The position numbers and the translations under genes are program-made. The notes beneath the pieces were generated by a model. The model worked only from the letters and a program-made list of their open reading frames with translations. It searched no databases and had not been told where the DNA came from. Positions 45,493 to 56,587 of a stretch of DNA of 64,000 nt are shown here, piece after piece. Positions within the stretch are counted from its first letter, which is position 1. Each line of letters starts with the position of its first letter. This DNA is from Mrakia gelida (Eukaryota; Basidiomycota; Tremellomycetes; Cystofilobasidiales; Mrakiaceae): positions 930,001 to 994,000 of the forward strand of contig BRON01000013.1 of the NCBI GenBank assembly GCA_024345305.1, written 5' to 3'.

Positions 45493-47453
45493 ATGTACTC
45501 GTACACCCGTAAGTCCTTCTCTTCTCGATCTCCCCTAGAGCAACCCAGGCGAGAGCGATAAGGGAAGCAAGGAGGAGCAGAGAGGAGCGAGCTCAACAAT
45601 CGACCTGACCTTCTTCTCTCTCTCCTCTTCCTCTCGCCACCACCCACTCCCTCCCTCGCAGAATGGTCCTCGAAAGTGACCATATCCATCGAAGTCCCCC
45701 TCGAAACAAGATCAGACGATATAAACGTAAGTCCCCTTCCCTTCCTCGTAGAGGCGAGTGGATGCTGATCGGTTTTCGTTCGGTCTCTCGTTGCAGGTCG
45801 TCTTCACCTCCACCTCTCTCGTAGCTTCCATCAGAGGACAGGAAGAGAGACCTCTCATCAAGGTGAGCGCATATATGCACTCCTTCTCCCTCGCTGTCTT
45901 GTCGCTGAGCTGATTTGAGTGCGACGTTTGGTGGGAGATCGAAAGGGTCGTCTCCTCCATCCCATCGTCCCGCACGAGAGCGATTGGAGACTCAAGGGTC
46001 CTCCAGGAGCGACGTCCTATTCGAGATCGTCTTCGCCTGCGGATTCTAGAGCAGGAGGAGGAGGAGGGAACGGTGGTGGAGGTGGGGGAAGTGGGAGTAG
46101 TGCTGCTGGGACGGATCTCGCGGTGAGTCTATCTCTCTATCGGACGAGTGAGCTCGAGAGCGAGAGACTCGGTCATCTCCCCCTCCTCGCTCAAAAGCTC
46201 ATCTCCCCCAACCCTTTTCGTTGAATTGTGCAGTCCTCAACCTCCTCCCTCGTCAAAATCACTCAAACCTCCTCCCAAGGCTCCTCCTCCGAAGAAGGTG
46301 TACTCGTAGACCTCGACCATCCCTCCCCGTTCGAATCCTCCTCCCCCGTTTCGTCGACCTACGCGCACTCGAATCGCTCGCCTCCTTCTCCGCCGACCTT
46401 GTTCGCGGAGTATCGGACGAGCAGTACGAGTTCGGCGTCGGATGAGGATGCTACGGCTCTCGGTGTAGGGACGAGCGAGAGGAGAGGGATGGGGACGGGG
46501 AGGGTGCTGGAGATTGAGTTGATGAAGGAGGAGAGGAAGGCTTGGGAGGGGGGGTTGATTGTTGTTGGGCCAGTGGGTGAAGGGGAGGGGTGGGACGGGG
46601 TGGATGAGGCTAGTTTGGTTGGGTTGGCGATGGAGAGGTTGGGGAGGGGGAGGAGAGAGGAGGGGGAGGAGATGATGAGGTGAGTTGAGTTGGGTTTGAC
46701 GCGACGCGAGGCTGGTTTCGCTTCGCTCTCTTTCGTTCGTTTCGTTTCCTTTCCTTGCTCGAAACCTGACCACCTTCGTTCTTTCTTTCTCTCTTACTCT
46801 TTCTCTTCCTTCACCCTCCCACCCCACGTCCATCCACATCATCGTTCAACAGCCATCTCCAAACCACCTCCCCCTTCAACCCCCTCCCAACCCACATCCT
46901 CACAACATACTTCTTCCCGCCATCATCACCCTCAACGTCATCAAACCACTTCCCACCCACCCTCCTAGCCCAACTGTACATCCACGAAGCTCAGACCCTT
47001 CAACAAACCTCCGACGCGACTCCCCTCAACCTTAACCTTCCCTTCCCGCTCCCACCCTCTCCCTCCCCATCAATCACGCCCCACTCCCTTCTACACGCTG
47101 CACTCGCACTCGATCCATCTATCCGAACCTCCATCCCTCCGGTGTTACAACCGATGCTCACTGAACCGAAACCTAAATCCGAGCATCGTCGTTCCTCGTC
47201 GTCGTCTTCCTCTTCCTCATCGTCGTCGTCGTCTCGTGCGAACAAACGATCGCGTCGCAAACCCTCCGCTCCTTCAGCTTCCGGAAACGGAGGAGGGGAG
47301 GGAGACTGGACCGTCTGGATAGCTGTGACGCTCGTGGGGTTGGTGCTTGTTGTGGTGGCTGTTTGGCCGCCGTCGACTTCGAAGGGAGGGTCGGGAGGGG
47401 GAGGAGGAGGAGGAGGGAGGAAGGGTGTGAGCGGTGGTGGGTCAGGTGCTTGA
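45493..47453 (+). CDS. CS (p23/NudC-like) domain protein with C-terminal membrane anchor
   Basis: Six exons: 45493-45508, 45662-45726, 45797-45862, 45946-46122, 46234-46679 and 46853-47453 (456 aa). The first 80 residues form a CS domain: MYSYTRQWSSKVTISIEVPL, INVVFTSTSLVASIRGQ, PLIKGRLLHPIVPHESDWRL. Such beta-sandwiches bind Hsp90 or other chaperone clients. A Gly-rich insertion and a second region (VLEIELMKEERKAW) follow. The tail has a Ser-rich run, a basic patch (NKRSRRK), then one hydrophobic span VWIAVTLVGLVLVVVAVW and a short Gly-rich end, so it looks tail-anchored. CS proteins are normally soluble, so the anchor is unusual. Partner and membrane are unknown. The 16-nt first exon supplies only MYSYT plus one base. 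Confidence 0.72.
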
Positions 47454-48058
47454 ATGAAGGAGGCGAGATGCTGGATGGGAGGAGAGAGATCTTGAGGAGG
47501 GGGAGCGTGTGCATTTCGTTCGAAGGTTCGAAGCGAGCGAGAGGGACGGAGGAGGAAGAGGACGGAGCTGCTGCGTAGTGTTTTCTTTTGGCTTTCGTTC
47601 GTTTGTTTTCGAGGAGAGAGTATATATCATTGACGACTTTTTAACGAACGAAGAGGGAGGGAACGAGGGAATCGGAGGGAGAGAGGGGCGAGGGGGCGAG
47701 GGGGAGACGACGCGTCGCTTCAAGGCAAAGCCTTCCCTCTTTGCGAGAACGAAGGCTTCCCCTGAGAGAGCAAAGGAAGAGATAGAAGAAGACGAAGCAG
47801 AAAGTAGGATAAGATTCGTGAAGAAGAGTGAAAGACACGAAATGGCTGGAGAACTGTTGGCGAAAACGAACAAAGACGTGAGGAGGCGAAGAAGCTGGCG
47901 GGTGTGTGAGAGGAAGGAAAGGCGAGGTACAGGATAAGACGAAGAAAGACCCATCAAGGTAGTAGCAAAGGGAGAAGGGAGGAAGGAGGCAAGCAAACAC
48001 GAAGCGAATCGAAACGAGGCGAAACAAAAACAAAGCGAAGCCGTCGAGATCATCGAAA
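47454..48058. other. Convergent intergenic region
   Basis: 3' flanks of the CS-domain gene (+) and the RRM-like gene (-). A TATATATC stretch near 47625 may be a polyadenylation-related A/T element. No exon or RNA gene seen. Confidence 0.4.
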
Positions 48059-51000
48059 TCACCTCCCCTGGGATCCTCCTTGGAGCAGTCTGTTGTGAAG
48101 GAGCAAACGAGAAACGCGTTAGAGGGAGATCTCCGAGCAGCGAGATGATTGACTACTCACCTCTCAACGTACTCTCTCCCGCGAATCGCGACGAGCTGAT
48201 TGAGCACGTCCTGAGGCGATCCCGCCCCCACTCCCATTCCCATTCCTCCTCCCATCATCGGATGACCCATCATCCCTTGGGGTGGGTATCCATAAGGAGC
48301 TCCAAAGCTAGGTGGGAAGAAGCCGAAAGGAGGGAGTTGTTGCTGTTGCTGGTAGGGAGGGAAGAAGCTTGACTCGAAACGAACAAGGAAGACGCGTGAG
48401 TTCAATCTCGTTCTCGACCCGAAATCAACTTGACAAGAACGGAAGACTCACGGGGTGTTGAAAGGGTTGGAGTAGGAGTTGAGATTGGGAGCGAGATTGG
48501 AGGGAGGTGGACGAGGAGGGAACGCGCCTTGACTTGACGACGACGCCGCCGACGATGAAGTAGGAATCGAGTCGTTTGAGCGAACGAAGAAGGCGAGGAG
48601 GATGTCGTTTCGTCGAGGAGATTTCGTTTTGAAGAAGTCGGAAAGTCCAAAGAGGGGTGGAAGAGTTTCGTCCTTTCCGATTTGGAGGAGGCAGAACTTC
48701 GTTGTCTGACCGCGTCCACGTCCGTTCGTGGCCTTGTCCGAGACGAAGATGAGGTCGGATTCCTGTTTTTCAGCAAATCGACGCATTGGAAGGATCAGTG
48801 GGTGAGCTCGAGAGGTCGAATGAGAAGGAGAAGGAGAGGAAAAGGAGACTAAACGCCCGTCCTGAAATCGTCGACGCGACTCACCTCCCTCTCTGAGCCG
48901 TCTTCAACATCTTCAGCTTGTCCCCTTCGGCGTCCGACTCCAACGAGATCTCGTAGATATAGACCGCAGTCTTGTTCGAGACAGTTGTTGTCCTCTGATC
49001 GTTCCTGAGGACGGAACGATTTGCCTCTTTGGGCGAGACTCCGGCGAGAGTGAAGGTCGAGCTCGGGAAGAAGGGAGGGAGAGGGAAGATAGGAGGTGAA
49101 AGAGGACTGGTAGGGTAGTTGAGTCCAGGGATTCGAGTGGCTTGGAACCTCAGTTGTGAGTTTGGGTCGGTTGAGGAGAGGTGGAGCTAGATAAGAGACG
49201 AACGAACGGTCAGTTTCCTCGAACGAGGGAGGCGTCAGTCTCGCTCGCCAAATGAGTTCATGAGTCACTCACAGAACCTGGCCAACCCGTCTGACCGTTC
49301 GCAAGGGTCGTCCATCCAGTAAAGGAGCTGAGTGCTGTCTGCTGGACCGGCTGGTTGGAAGCGTTGGCGGTTTGACGAAGGGTTTGCGCGGCCAAGAGCA
49401 GGTGGATGATTCGATCTTTGGAGACGAGAACACCGTCCAGGAGGAACGAGCTCTTGTCCAGGAGGGGAGGGTAATCGAAGTCGTCGAACCTAAATATCGC
49501 CTGCTTCGTCATGAGCGTTCGGCCTCCGAAGATGATCGCTAGCGGAGGGATCAGAATGTTGGTCAGTCGACGCTTCGATCGAGCGAAAGGGAAAGCGAGC
49601 GAAAGGGAAAGTCGAACGAAGAGACGAAACACTCACCGTCCGTTCCGTTCGCCTTGTTGATGCACTCGGTAGCTGGGGAAAAAAGAAGTATAAGACCAAG
49701 TCGGGTAAGCATTCGAGCATTCGAGTGTTTCCACACCTGTGATACAAAAGCGAAGGGGATGTCCCACCTGCTTCTCGCGTCGCAAAAGCAACGTGCCCGC
49801 TGGCGCTGTGCCGGTTGTGCCTCCCAGTCTGATGTCGAGGGAACATGTAAGTACTGATGTTTCAACGGCGAGAGGCACGAGTCCTGGTCAGCATCGATCG
49901 AAGGCGGAAGAGAGTGAGAAAGCCCCAGACGCGAGTCGATGGCGGGACTCACTCCGAGATCGAACCGAAGGGAGCGTACAGGGACTTCAGCTGATCCTTC
50001 GTCATTCCGTCAGGGATGTTCTGGAAGAGAACGGGTTAAAGGTCTCTGTTTCAGCTTCGGAGCAGAGCAAAACAGAGCGAAAAGGAAAGAACGATCATGA
50101 CTCACGTCGACGTACACGCGACGAGCGAAGATGAGGAGCTTTGGTGAGGCTAAGGAGAGTTCGTTAACCTTGAGATCGGATGGCCTGTTTGAGGAAAGTG
50201 GGTGTTCATTCCTCAGCCGTTGAGTTGATCGGGCTGAAGATTTTCAGAGGGAAAGATGCGAACCAGGCGTCGTTGTCGGTCGCCTGAGCTTGTTGACCTT
50301 CTCGAACAGAGTCCTCGACCTTGGTTCGCTTGAGGAGCTTCTCAGGTTGAAGACTGGAGGGAGAGCTATCGTTTGAGAGTAAAATAGACGGGGGAGATGT
50401 TCGAACCTCAAAGAGAAGGAGGGGAGACGATGATGGGAAAGCGAGAGCTCACCTTGACGTCGCACGCTCCGAACGCTCGTCCTGAGCCTTCCTCTTGAAC
50501 GACGAGACCTGTGGAGAGAGTTCGCCATGATCGACGAGGGGTAGATCTCGTGAGCTTGAGAGGGAACGACGAACAAAAGAAGAGGAGTTTGGGGGAAGGA
50601 GGTGGTGAGCAGAGGTCAACTTCGAACGGAGAGGAGGAGGGCAGAGCCGAGGGAGGACGAGCTCGTGCTCACTGCTCAGAGTCCAGATCAGGCGAGAAAG
50701 GAGGCGTAGCCAGGAAGAAACTCGTTGATGGACCACTGCGATGTTTGCTGCTTCTGATAGAAAGAAGAAAAACGAGAAGTGAGCGAGGAGAGAAAGGAGG
50801 AGGGAGGAGGTTCCTGGCCGGGGCTCCGACGAACCGTCCCAGGCCGAGTAGACTTCCCTCCAGAGCTCCTCCCCTCGCTCTGATCGTATCCGAACTAAAC
50901 CACGAGCAAGTCGAAGCCTCTGGTTAGCTCTCGGGATAATTACCTCGAGCAGAAAGACACCAGAGGATGCGAAAACAAGCGCAACTGCTCACCTTCTCCC

Positions 51001-51310
51001 TTGCTCCTCCTCAACCTTGTTGTCCCTCTCGTTACTCTCCCTCCCCGTTCTTCTCCTCCTTCCAGGTCTCTCAGGGACAGGTATCCCACATTCTCTCAGC
51101 ATGGCGTCGGTTCTGACCACGGAAGCAAATCGAAGGCCGCGAAGTCAGCATGAGCTTGAGAGAGGTGGAGATGAGGAGGAGGAGCGAAGGTTGAGCTCGA
51201 CGGTTGCTCCGAACTCACTCGTCGTTCACTCTCCTCGTTTCCTCGTCCTCTTCTTCTTCCGATGAGTCGATCTCGGCGTAGTCGTACTCAGGCTGGTTTC
51301 GAGAGGCCAT
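48059..51310 (-). CDS. Uncharacterised protein with central RRM-like domain, long paralogue of the 22-kb gene
   Basis: Fifteen exons (about 640 aa): 51310-51219, 51112-50993, 50894-50835, 50753-50673, 50554-50453, 50353-50264, 50184-50106, 50020-49953, 49853-49768, 49672-49637, 49538-49273, 49186-48885, 48762-48452, 48367-48161 and 48089-48059. N-terminal IDSSEEEDEETRRVNDE, DAMLRECGIPVPERPGR, SPQVSSFKRKAQ and EKLLKRTKVEDSVRE match the 22-kb gene. An RRM-like unit follows: RRVYVDNIPDGMTKDQLKSL with helix, SGHVAFATREAATECINKAN and GGRTLMTKQA. Two further beta-rich stretches come after it (FRFDDFDYPPLLDKSSFLLD; TKFCLLQIGKDETLPPLFGL), then a Pro/Gly/Met linker and the C-terminal block QDVLNQLVAIRGREYVER. 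The join between exons 12 and 13 is 2 nt out of frame as I read it, so one splice site or base there is wrong. Function unknown; nuclear RNA binding is plausible. Confidence 0.65.
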
Positions 51311-51844
51311 GTCGGTGAGAGAGTTTTGGGCGGAAGGGAGTGGCGGGTGGGTGAGAGCTGGGAGACGGAGGAGGCTCCTCCTCCTCGAAGCTCACCTCCT
51401 GCCTCGTCCGCAAGGGACATCGGCTCAGCTTTTCAGCAGATTCTTCGGCTTCAAAAACATGAGCACACAATCAGTACAGAGACATAATGATGATCGAGTC
51501 GAGAAGACCCTTCCTTCAATAAATTGTGGGAAGCGAGCCGACCCGACTGTCCTCCTCCTCGAAAGGTCCAAGCTCGCTCTTCGCCTCCCTCCCTCTCTCC
51601 CTCCCCTCCAACTGCATTCGACCCTCCTTCCCCAACTTTTGCTTCTCAACCCATCGTGTCCTTCCATCTACTTCTTCACCTTTCACTCTCTCTGAAGGGT
51701 ATCTTTATTCCAATGCAAGGATCACTCCGACCGACGGGAAAGTGCAGCCCAGCGACGCGTCCCGTCGTTTCTTGCACCCAGCAAGCATGAAATCGTCACT
51801 CCAAAGCCAACACCACCCAAACTACGCTGACCACTGCTCTCCCC
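51311..51844. other. Promoter of the RRM-like gene / 3' flank of the F-box-like gene
   Basis: 534 bp between two minus-strand genes with no supported exon; contains pyrimidine-rich stretches only. Confidence 0.4.
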
Positions 51845-52909
51845 TCAGATCAACCACCTCTCGCTCCCATCCCTCCTAACAAAAACAACCAAAGGACACA
51901 ACCTCCTCTCGAGCTTATCCAACCCGCGTCTCTTCCCCCCCTTCGCATCCCCAACCAACTGTTCCTCCATCTGCGAACTGACTCGGAACTCGATCCTCCT
52001 TACACCCGGAAGATAAACCGTCTCGTCCTCCGTCGGCTCTGGTCCAAGAAGAAACTCAAAGAGCTTCGACCCGTCGACGACCGCCGGAGGAAGTTCAACG
52101 ACGAACGTCTCGAACGAGTAGCGGAAGAAGGAGAACCTCGGGTAGTATCGATCACACGACTCGGGGTCTTGGATGTACTCGTAGAAGAGCGAACCGAGGA
52201 AGGTGACGCTCTTGAGGGAGTTCCAAGGCTGGACGAAGGTTGGCGGTGGGCGAAGGTGGGAGAATTGGCTGAGGTGACCTCCTCGCTCATGAGGTCGTTG
52301 AGCATGTCGAGCGGGAACCTTGGGCTCGAGGAGGGGATGTTGTGATGAGGGTGGAGGATGGTGAGATTGACGATGGGGAGTTGGCAGACGATCGTTCCGA
52401 GGAGAGGGAAGAGACGGACAGCGAGGGGAGGAGTGAGGAGCGTGAGGGAGGTGCATCTGGGAAGGTTCAGGTCGCCGACGACGAAGCCTGCGAGCGAGGA
52501 ACGAACTTGGTATTAGGTTTTCAAGACTGGAATACGAGAATCTGTCTTTGAGCTCACCTTTGGATGTAGAAAGACAGGTCTCGTTCTCGTTCTCCTTCCC
52601 TTCTTGCCCTCCCAATCTCATCTCCCTCACGAACCTCGCGAGCTCTCCGCCGTTCCTCCCTCCCCTTGCGAGGACTCCTTCCTCTCCGAAGAGAGTCTTC
52701 CAGTGAGTAACAACTTGAGCGCTAGTTTTGTATCCTGTGAGATCGACGACTGTGTAGAGGAAAGGGCGACCGAGCTCGTAGAGGGTCGAAGACGTTCGAA
52801 GGACGGCGGGGAGATGAGGAGTCGGAGGAGCGTCGACGAGGAGGAAGCTCAGGATCATTCGAAGAACATCCGAGTTGAGAGAAGAGAGAATCGAGAGGAA
52901 CGAGGACAT
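51845..52909 (-). CDS. F-box-like protein
   Basis: Three exons, 52909-52558, 52487-52279 and 52228-51845, giving 314 aa. The N-terminus, FLSILSSLNSDVLRMILSFL followed by LPAVLRTSSTLYELGRPFLY, has the spacing of fungal F-box proteins: a Leu-rich first helix, then a 'tSkxlyelgrPlLY' second half. That would bind Skp1 in an SCF ubiquitin ligase. The rest shows Leu-rich repeat-like segments (LPRCTSLTLLTPPLAVRLFP, LPIVNLTILHPHH), as in substrate-binding parts of such proteins. The second intron is only 50 nt and starts with GTCACC. It was accepted because it restores the frame of NSLKSVTFLGSLFYEYIQ. Start chosen at the ATG before SSFLSIL. The substrate is unknown. Confidence 0.65.
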   Translation of the reverse strand: MSSFLSILSSLNSDVLRMILSFLLVDAPPTPHLPAVLRTSSTLYELGRPFLYTVVDLTGYKTSAQVVTHWKTLFGEEGVLARGGRNGGELARFVREMRLGGQEGKENENETCLSTSKGELKDRFSYSSLENLIPSSFLARRLRRRRPEPSQMHLPHAPHSSPRCPSLPSPRNDRLPTPHRQSHHPPPSSQHPLLEPKVPARHAQRPHERGGHLSQFSHLRPPPTFVQPWNSLKSVTFLGSLFYEYIQDPESCDRYYPRFSFFRYSFETFVVELPPAVVDGSKLFEFLLGPEPTEDETVYLPGVRRIEFRVSSQMEEQLVGDAKGGKRRGLDKLERRLCPLVVFVRRDGSERWLI

Positions 52910-53100
52910 CGTAGAAATACGGAAAAGGTTGAGAATTCGATGGTGATGAGCGTGAGGGGAAGAAAAGGGAAGGAAGCGGACTTGAGCTCGACATGACGCT
53001 CCCACCTTTCCTCGTTCCTCCCTCCTGCCCCCTCCAACTCCTTCTTGCCTCCCTACACGCTTTTCGCTTTCCGCTGGCCCTTCTGGACACCCCTCGTCAG

Positions 53101-56100
53101 ATGCTATCCTCGGTAGCTCGCTCGTCGAGAGTTTCAACCTCAGCATGGACCTGCCTTCAAGCTCAACAGGCTCGGTCCTTCTCCTCCTCCCTCTCGGCGA
53201 GCTCCTCCCTTCCTCCCTCCTCCCCTCGCCTCCAACACTCAAGATCGCCGCTCTCTCAATCCGTTCAAGCTCATCGGATACCCTCAGCAGTGCCTCGGAT
53301 AGGCTGGGAGGGAGTCTCCAGCAGTCGGCTACGACTTGGGAGCTCGTCCTTCCTTCTTCTCGGATCGACCTCCTCACCTCCCTCTTCCTCCTCCTCCTCC
53401 CTCTCCCTTCGACTCTACTCTTCCTCCCCTCCTCGCCCACCTGGAACCTCGCCACCCCCGCGAATGTATGAGCCTCCTATGTCGCCACCTTCTAAACCAA
53501 CCTCCCCTCTCAACTACTTCCAACGGATCAGGCAGCGATCAGCTGGTCCACCCTCTCGAGCTCCCTACCAACGCGTCCCCCTTCCCTCGATCCATCTCCC
53601 CCAATTCATCACAATCAAGGATCACCGACGATCTCTTCTCCCCCTCCTCCTCCTCGCCATCTTCGTCGTCGGATCAACAGCTTCCTACAACTTCATCCCC
53701 GCCTCTCGACACTTCGCTCAAGCCATCCTCCGATGCACGAGGTTGATGTGGGCTGTCATCCTCGATGCCATCGACTACAAGAGGACCTTCGCGAAGGATT
53801 TCGGAGAGGATGAGGAAAGGAAGAGGAAGGAGTACAGGGCTTGTCATCTGAGGAGTGCGAAGAGGATGTTGAGCGCTTTGGAGGTGAGTTGATTCGCTCG
53901 AGGTTGGAGAAGCGAGGAATCGAGCTGATCTTGCATCACTTTTTGTTCTTCCCAGGATTTGGGAGGAATCTACATCAAGCTTGGACAGCATCTCTCGAGT
54001 GTGGCAGTCATTCCGATCGAGTGGTCGTCAACTAGTAGGTCCTTTCGCGTCCGTCCGCTCCCCTCGTCGGGAACTGATCATCTCCTCCTTTTTCTCTTGC
54101 AGTGTCCGTCTTACAGGATCGATGTCCTGCTTCGTCCCTCTCTGAGATCGACGCCATGATCAAGATGGATACTGGAAAGTCGAGGGAGGTCTACTGTGAG
54201 TCTCCCTCCGCCTTTTATCAACCTCGCTCGAGCACGCACGGTCTCGTGCAGCAAACTGACCGTTCCGCTCTTCGAATCGTTATCTTCAGTCTCGGACTGG
54301 AACCCCAACCCCATCGGAATCGCATCCATCGCTCAGGTTCATCTCGCTACGGATCGAGAGACGGGTCAGAGAGTGGCGGTGAAACTGCAGCATCCGAATC
54401 TGGAGGAATGGAGCGGAGTCGAGTGAGTTTCGAGACGCGTTGCACATCAATTCCTTCTCCTTCAGCACCCCTTCATCTCGTACCTCTTCTCCAAAGATCG
54501 CTGACGGAGCCCTTTTGTTCGTCGTCTCCTCCTCTCTCAGTCTCGCAACCGTCAACTTCGCTGTGAAGCTCATCGATCGACTGTTCCCGACGTTCAAGTT
54601 CGGCTGGCTCGCTACTGAAATGAACGAGAGCTTACCTCTCGAGATGGACTTCCGTGAGTAGCTTCGTCGCATTTCTGCGCTCTTTGGAGTGTTGCTCCCT
54701 CGAGAACAGAAGGAGAGACCTGACTCGACGATCATTCTCCATCTCGTTCGACTCCTGCAGGAATCGAGGCCAAGAACGCTGCTCGAACCACCCGCGACTT
54801 TGCAGACTTCCCTGATTGCACACTCTACATCCCCGAGGTCAAGTGGGTCGAGAAGAGGATCTTGGTGTGAGTCCTTTGTGACTTTCCTCGACGCGTCTCG
54901 TCCCTTTCGCATCGAACTGACAGAACGCCTTCGCTTTCGTTCCGACTTTAGCATGGAATGTAAGCTTTCTATACTCCTTCCGCTGACAAGATGAGACGAG
55001 ACGTGGGGGCAGTCAGCGAGCTCGACAGAAGCGTGCGACTGACGACGAAACGTGTCTCTGTTCCTCCGCTTCAGACATCGAAGGAGCTCGAGTCGATAAC
55101 CTCGAGTATCTGGACAAGTACAACATCGATCGAAACCTGGTCTCGAAGGAGCTCTCTCGCATCTTCTCTCAGATGGTGTACCTCAACGGTGCGTTTTATC
55201 TGCCTCCCTCTTCTCGTCCCTCGCGGTCACCTCGTCTGATCGCCTCCTGCCGCCTCGTAACTTTCCAGGCTTCTTCCACGCCGACCCACACCAAGGAAAC
55301 GTTCTCATCCGTCCTCGACCGACTCAAGGATCGAGGTCGCCTTTCAACTTTGAGATCGTGCTTCTTGACCACGGTTCGTTGCGTCCTTGACCTTTCCCTC
55401 CCAGCTCCTCGTCGTCGCTGACCTGCTTCCGCTTCGCTTCGACAGGACAATACTTCGACCTCGACGACCAGCTCCGAGTCAACTACGCCCACTTCTGGCT
55501 TTCCCTCATTTCTCCCAACTCTGCTGAGGTCCAAGCCGAACGGAGGAAGTACGCGAAGCTCGTTGGAAACGTTGGAGCCGATTTGTATCCCATTCTTGAG
55601 TGTGAGTCGTTCGCTCTTCGCTTCAATCCTGAAGTCGAAGCCGAAGCTCGAGCTGAGCATGACCCTCCTTCCTCCTACTTCACAGCTGCTCTGACTGGTC
55701 GAATTGGACTCGGAGCTCCCAACTACGACGAGTTACCGGAGGAGGATGCCAAAGGACTGAAGAAGAACTACACTCAGCAGAAGGCAGGCTCGGTGATGGA
55801 GATGAAGACTGCTACTCCCGAGGAGGAGTCCATCATGCGAAACGTGAGTCTCTTTCCCTGTCCTCGTGCGTCGAGAGCGAGCGAGAGACTGATTCGGTCA
55901 CGACGCGTCTCTTTCTTCGATTGCGTCCGCCAGGCTGTCATCGAACGAGAAGGTCTTCTCGCCGACATCTTCACCATGCTTCGTTCGGTTCCCAGGAGGA
56001 TCTTGATCGTGATCAAGCTGAACGATCTGACTCGAAGGTGAGTCGTTCTTCCCTTCGATTCGATTTGCGACGAGACGAGCCGAGCCGAGCTTCGTTCACC

Positions 56101-56587
56101 CGCTCTTGCTCGCTCGTCAGCTCGGCATGAAGATCTGGTACTGACATATCCACACCTCCTCTCGGTTATTCAGTCTCGACAAATCCCTCGAAACGACCCA
56201 CGGCCAAGTGCGTCGCGTTCTCCTCCTCCTCTCCCTTCCACTTCCTGCTTCCCTCTCCTTTCCCTTTCCCCAACCTGACTTCTCCTTTCCCTTATCTTTC
56301 CTCCTCTCCAGGCCCGAGTCTTCATGATCGTCGCCCGCTACTGCGCTCGCGCAATCTGGCAGGACGACCTCGCTCACGTTCGCCAACGCTGGTCGTCCGA
56401 GGGGATCTCGTTCAGCCTCGTTCGTCAGTTCCTCGGCGCGTGGTTCAGGTTCAAGTTCCTCGACGATCGACTTCGGATGGCGGAGCTTTGGGCGGATGGG
56501 AAGGGGAAAATGGTGTTGTGGATGAAGGGATCGAGCTCGAAGGAGAAGACGGTGCAGGTGGGAGGAGTTCTCGTTCCCTCGGGCTAG
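53101..56587 (+). CDS. Mitochondrial ABC1/UbiB-family atypical kinase (ADCK1/Mcp2-like)
   Basis: Fourteen exons, 753 aa: 53101-53883, 53956-54034, 54103-54195, 54290-54422, 54541-54653, 54761-54866, 54952-54959, 55075-55188, 55269-55373, 55446-55601, 55686-55843, 55934-56037, 56174-56207 and 56312-56587. A Ser/Arg-rich presequence with ARSFSSSLS marks mitochondrial import. One hydrophobic span near 185-200 (LLPLLLLAIFVVGSTASYNF) follows. UbiB marks: GGIYIKLGQHLSS (KxGQ), the Ala-rich loop in variant form GIASIAQVHLA, the VAIK-like lysine in VAVKLQHP, the catalytic loop FHADPHQGNVLI and the metal-binding LLDHGQYFDL. Exon 7 is an 8-nt micro-exon completing ILVMEYIEGA. The long linker and membrane span fit the ADCK1/Mcp2 branch, linked to inner-membrane lipid and coenzyme Q handling, rather than Coq8. 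Heart of the kinase is intact. Confidence 0.9.

Noticed and set aside
48829..48852. A 7-nt micro-exon (GACGGGC) that would repair the frame in the RRM-like gene
   Set aside because: It would require a flanking intron of only 23 nt, which is too short to be spliced.
51845..53455. A 536-codon open frame running antisense into the UbiB gene
   Set aside because: Its left third is the real last exon of the F-box-like gene; the rest crosses introns, the divergent promoter and the antisense of the UbiB first exon.
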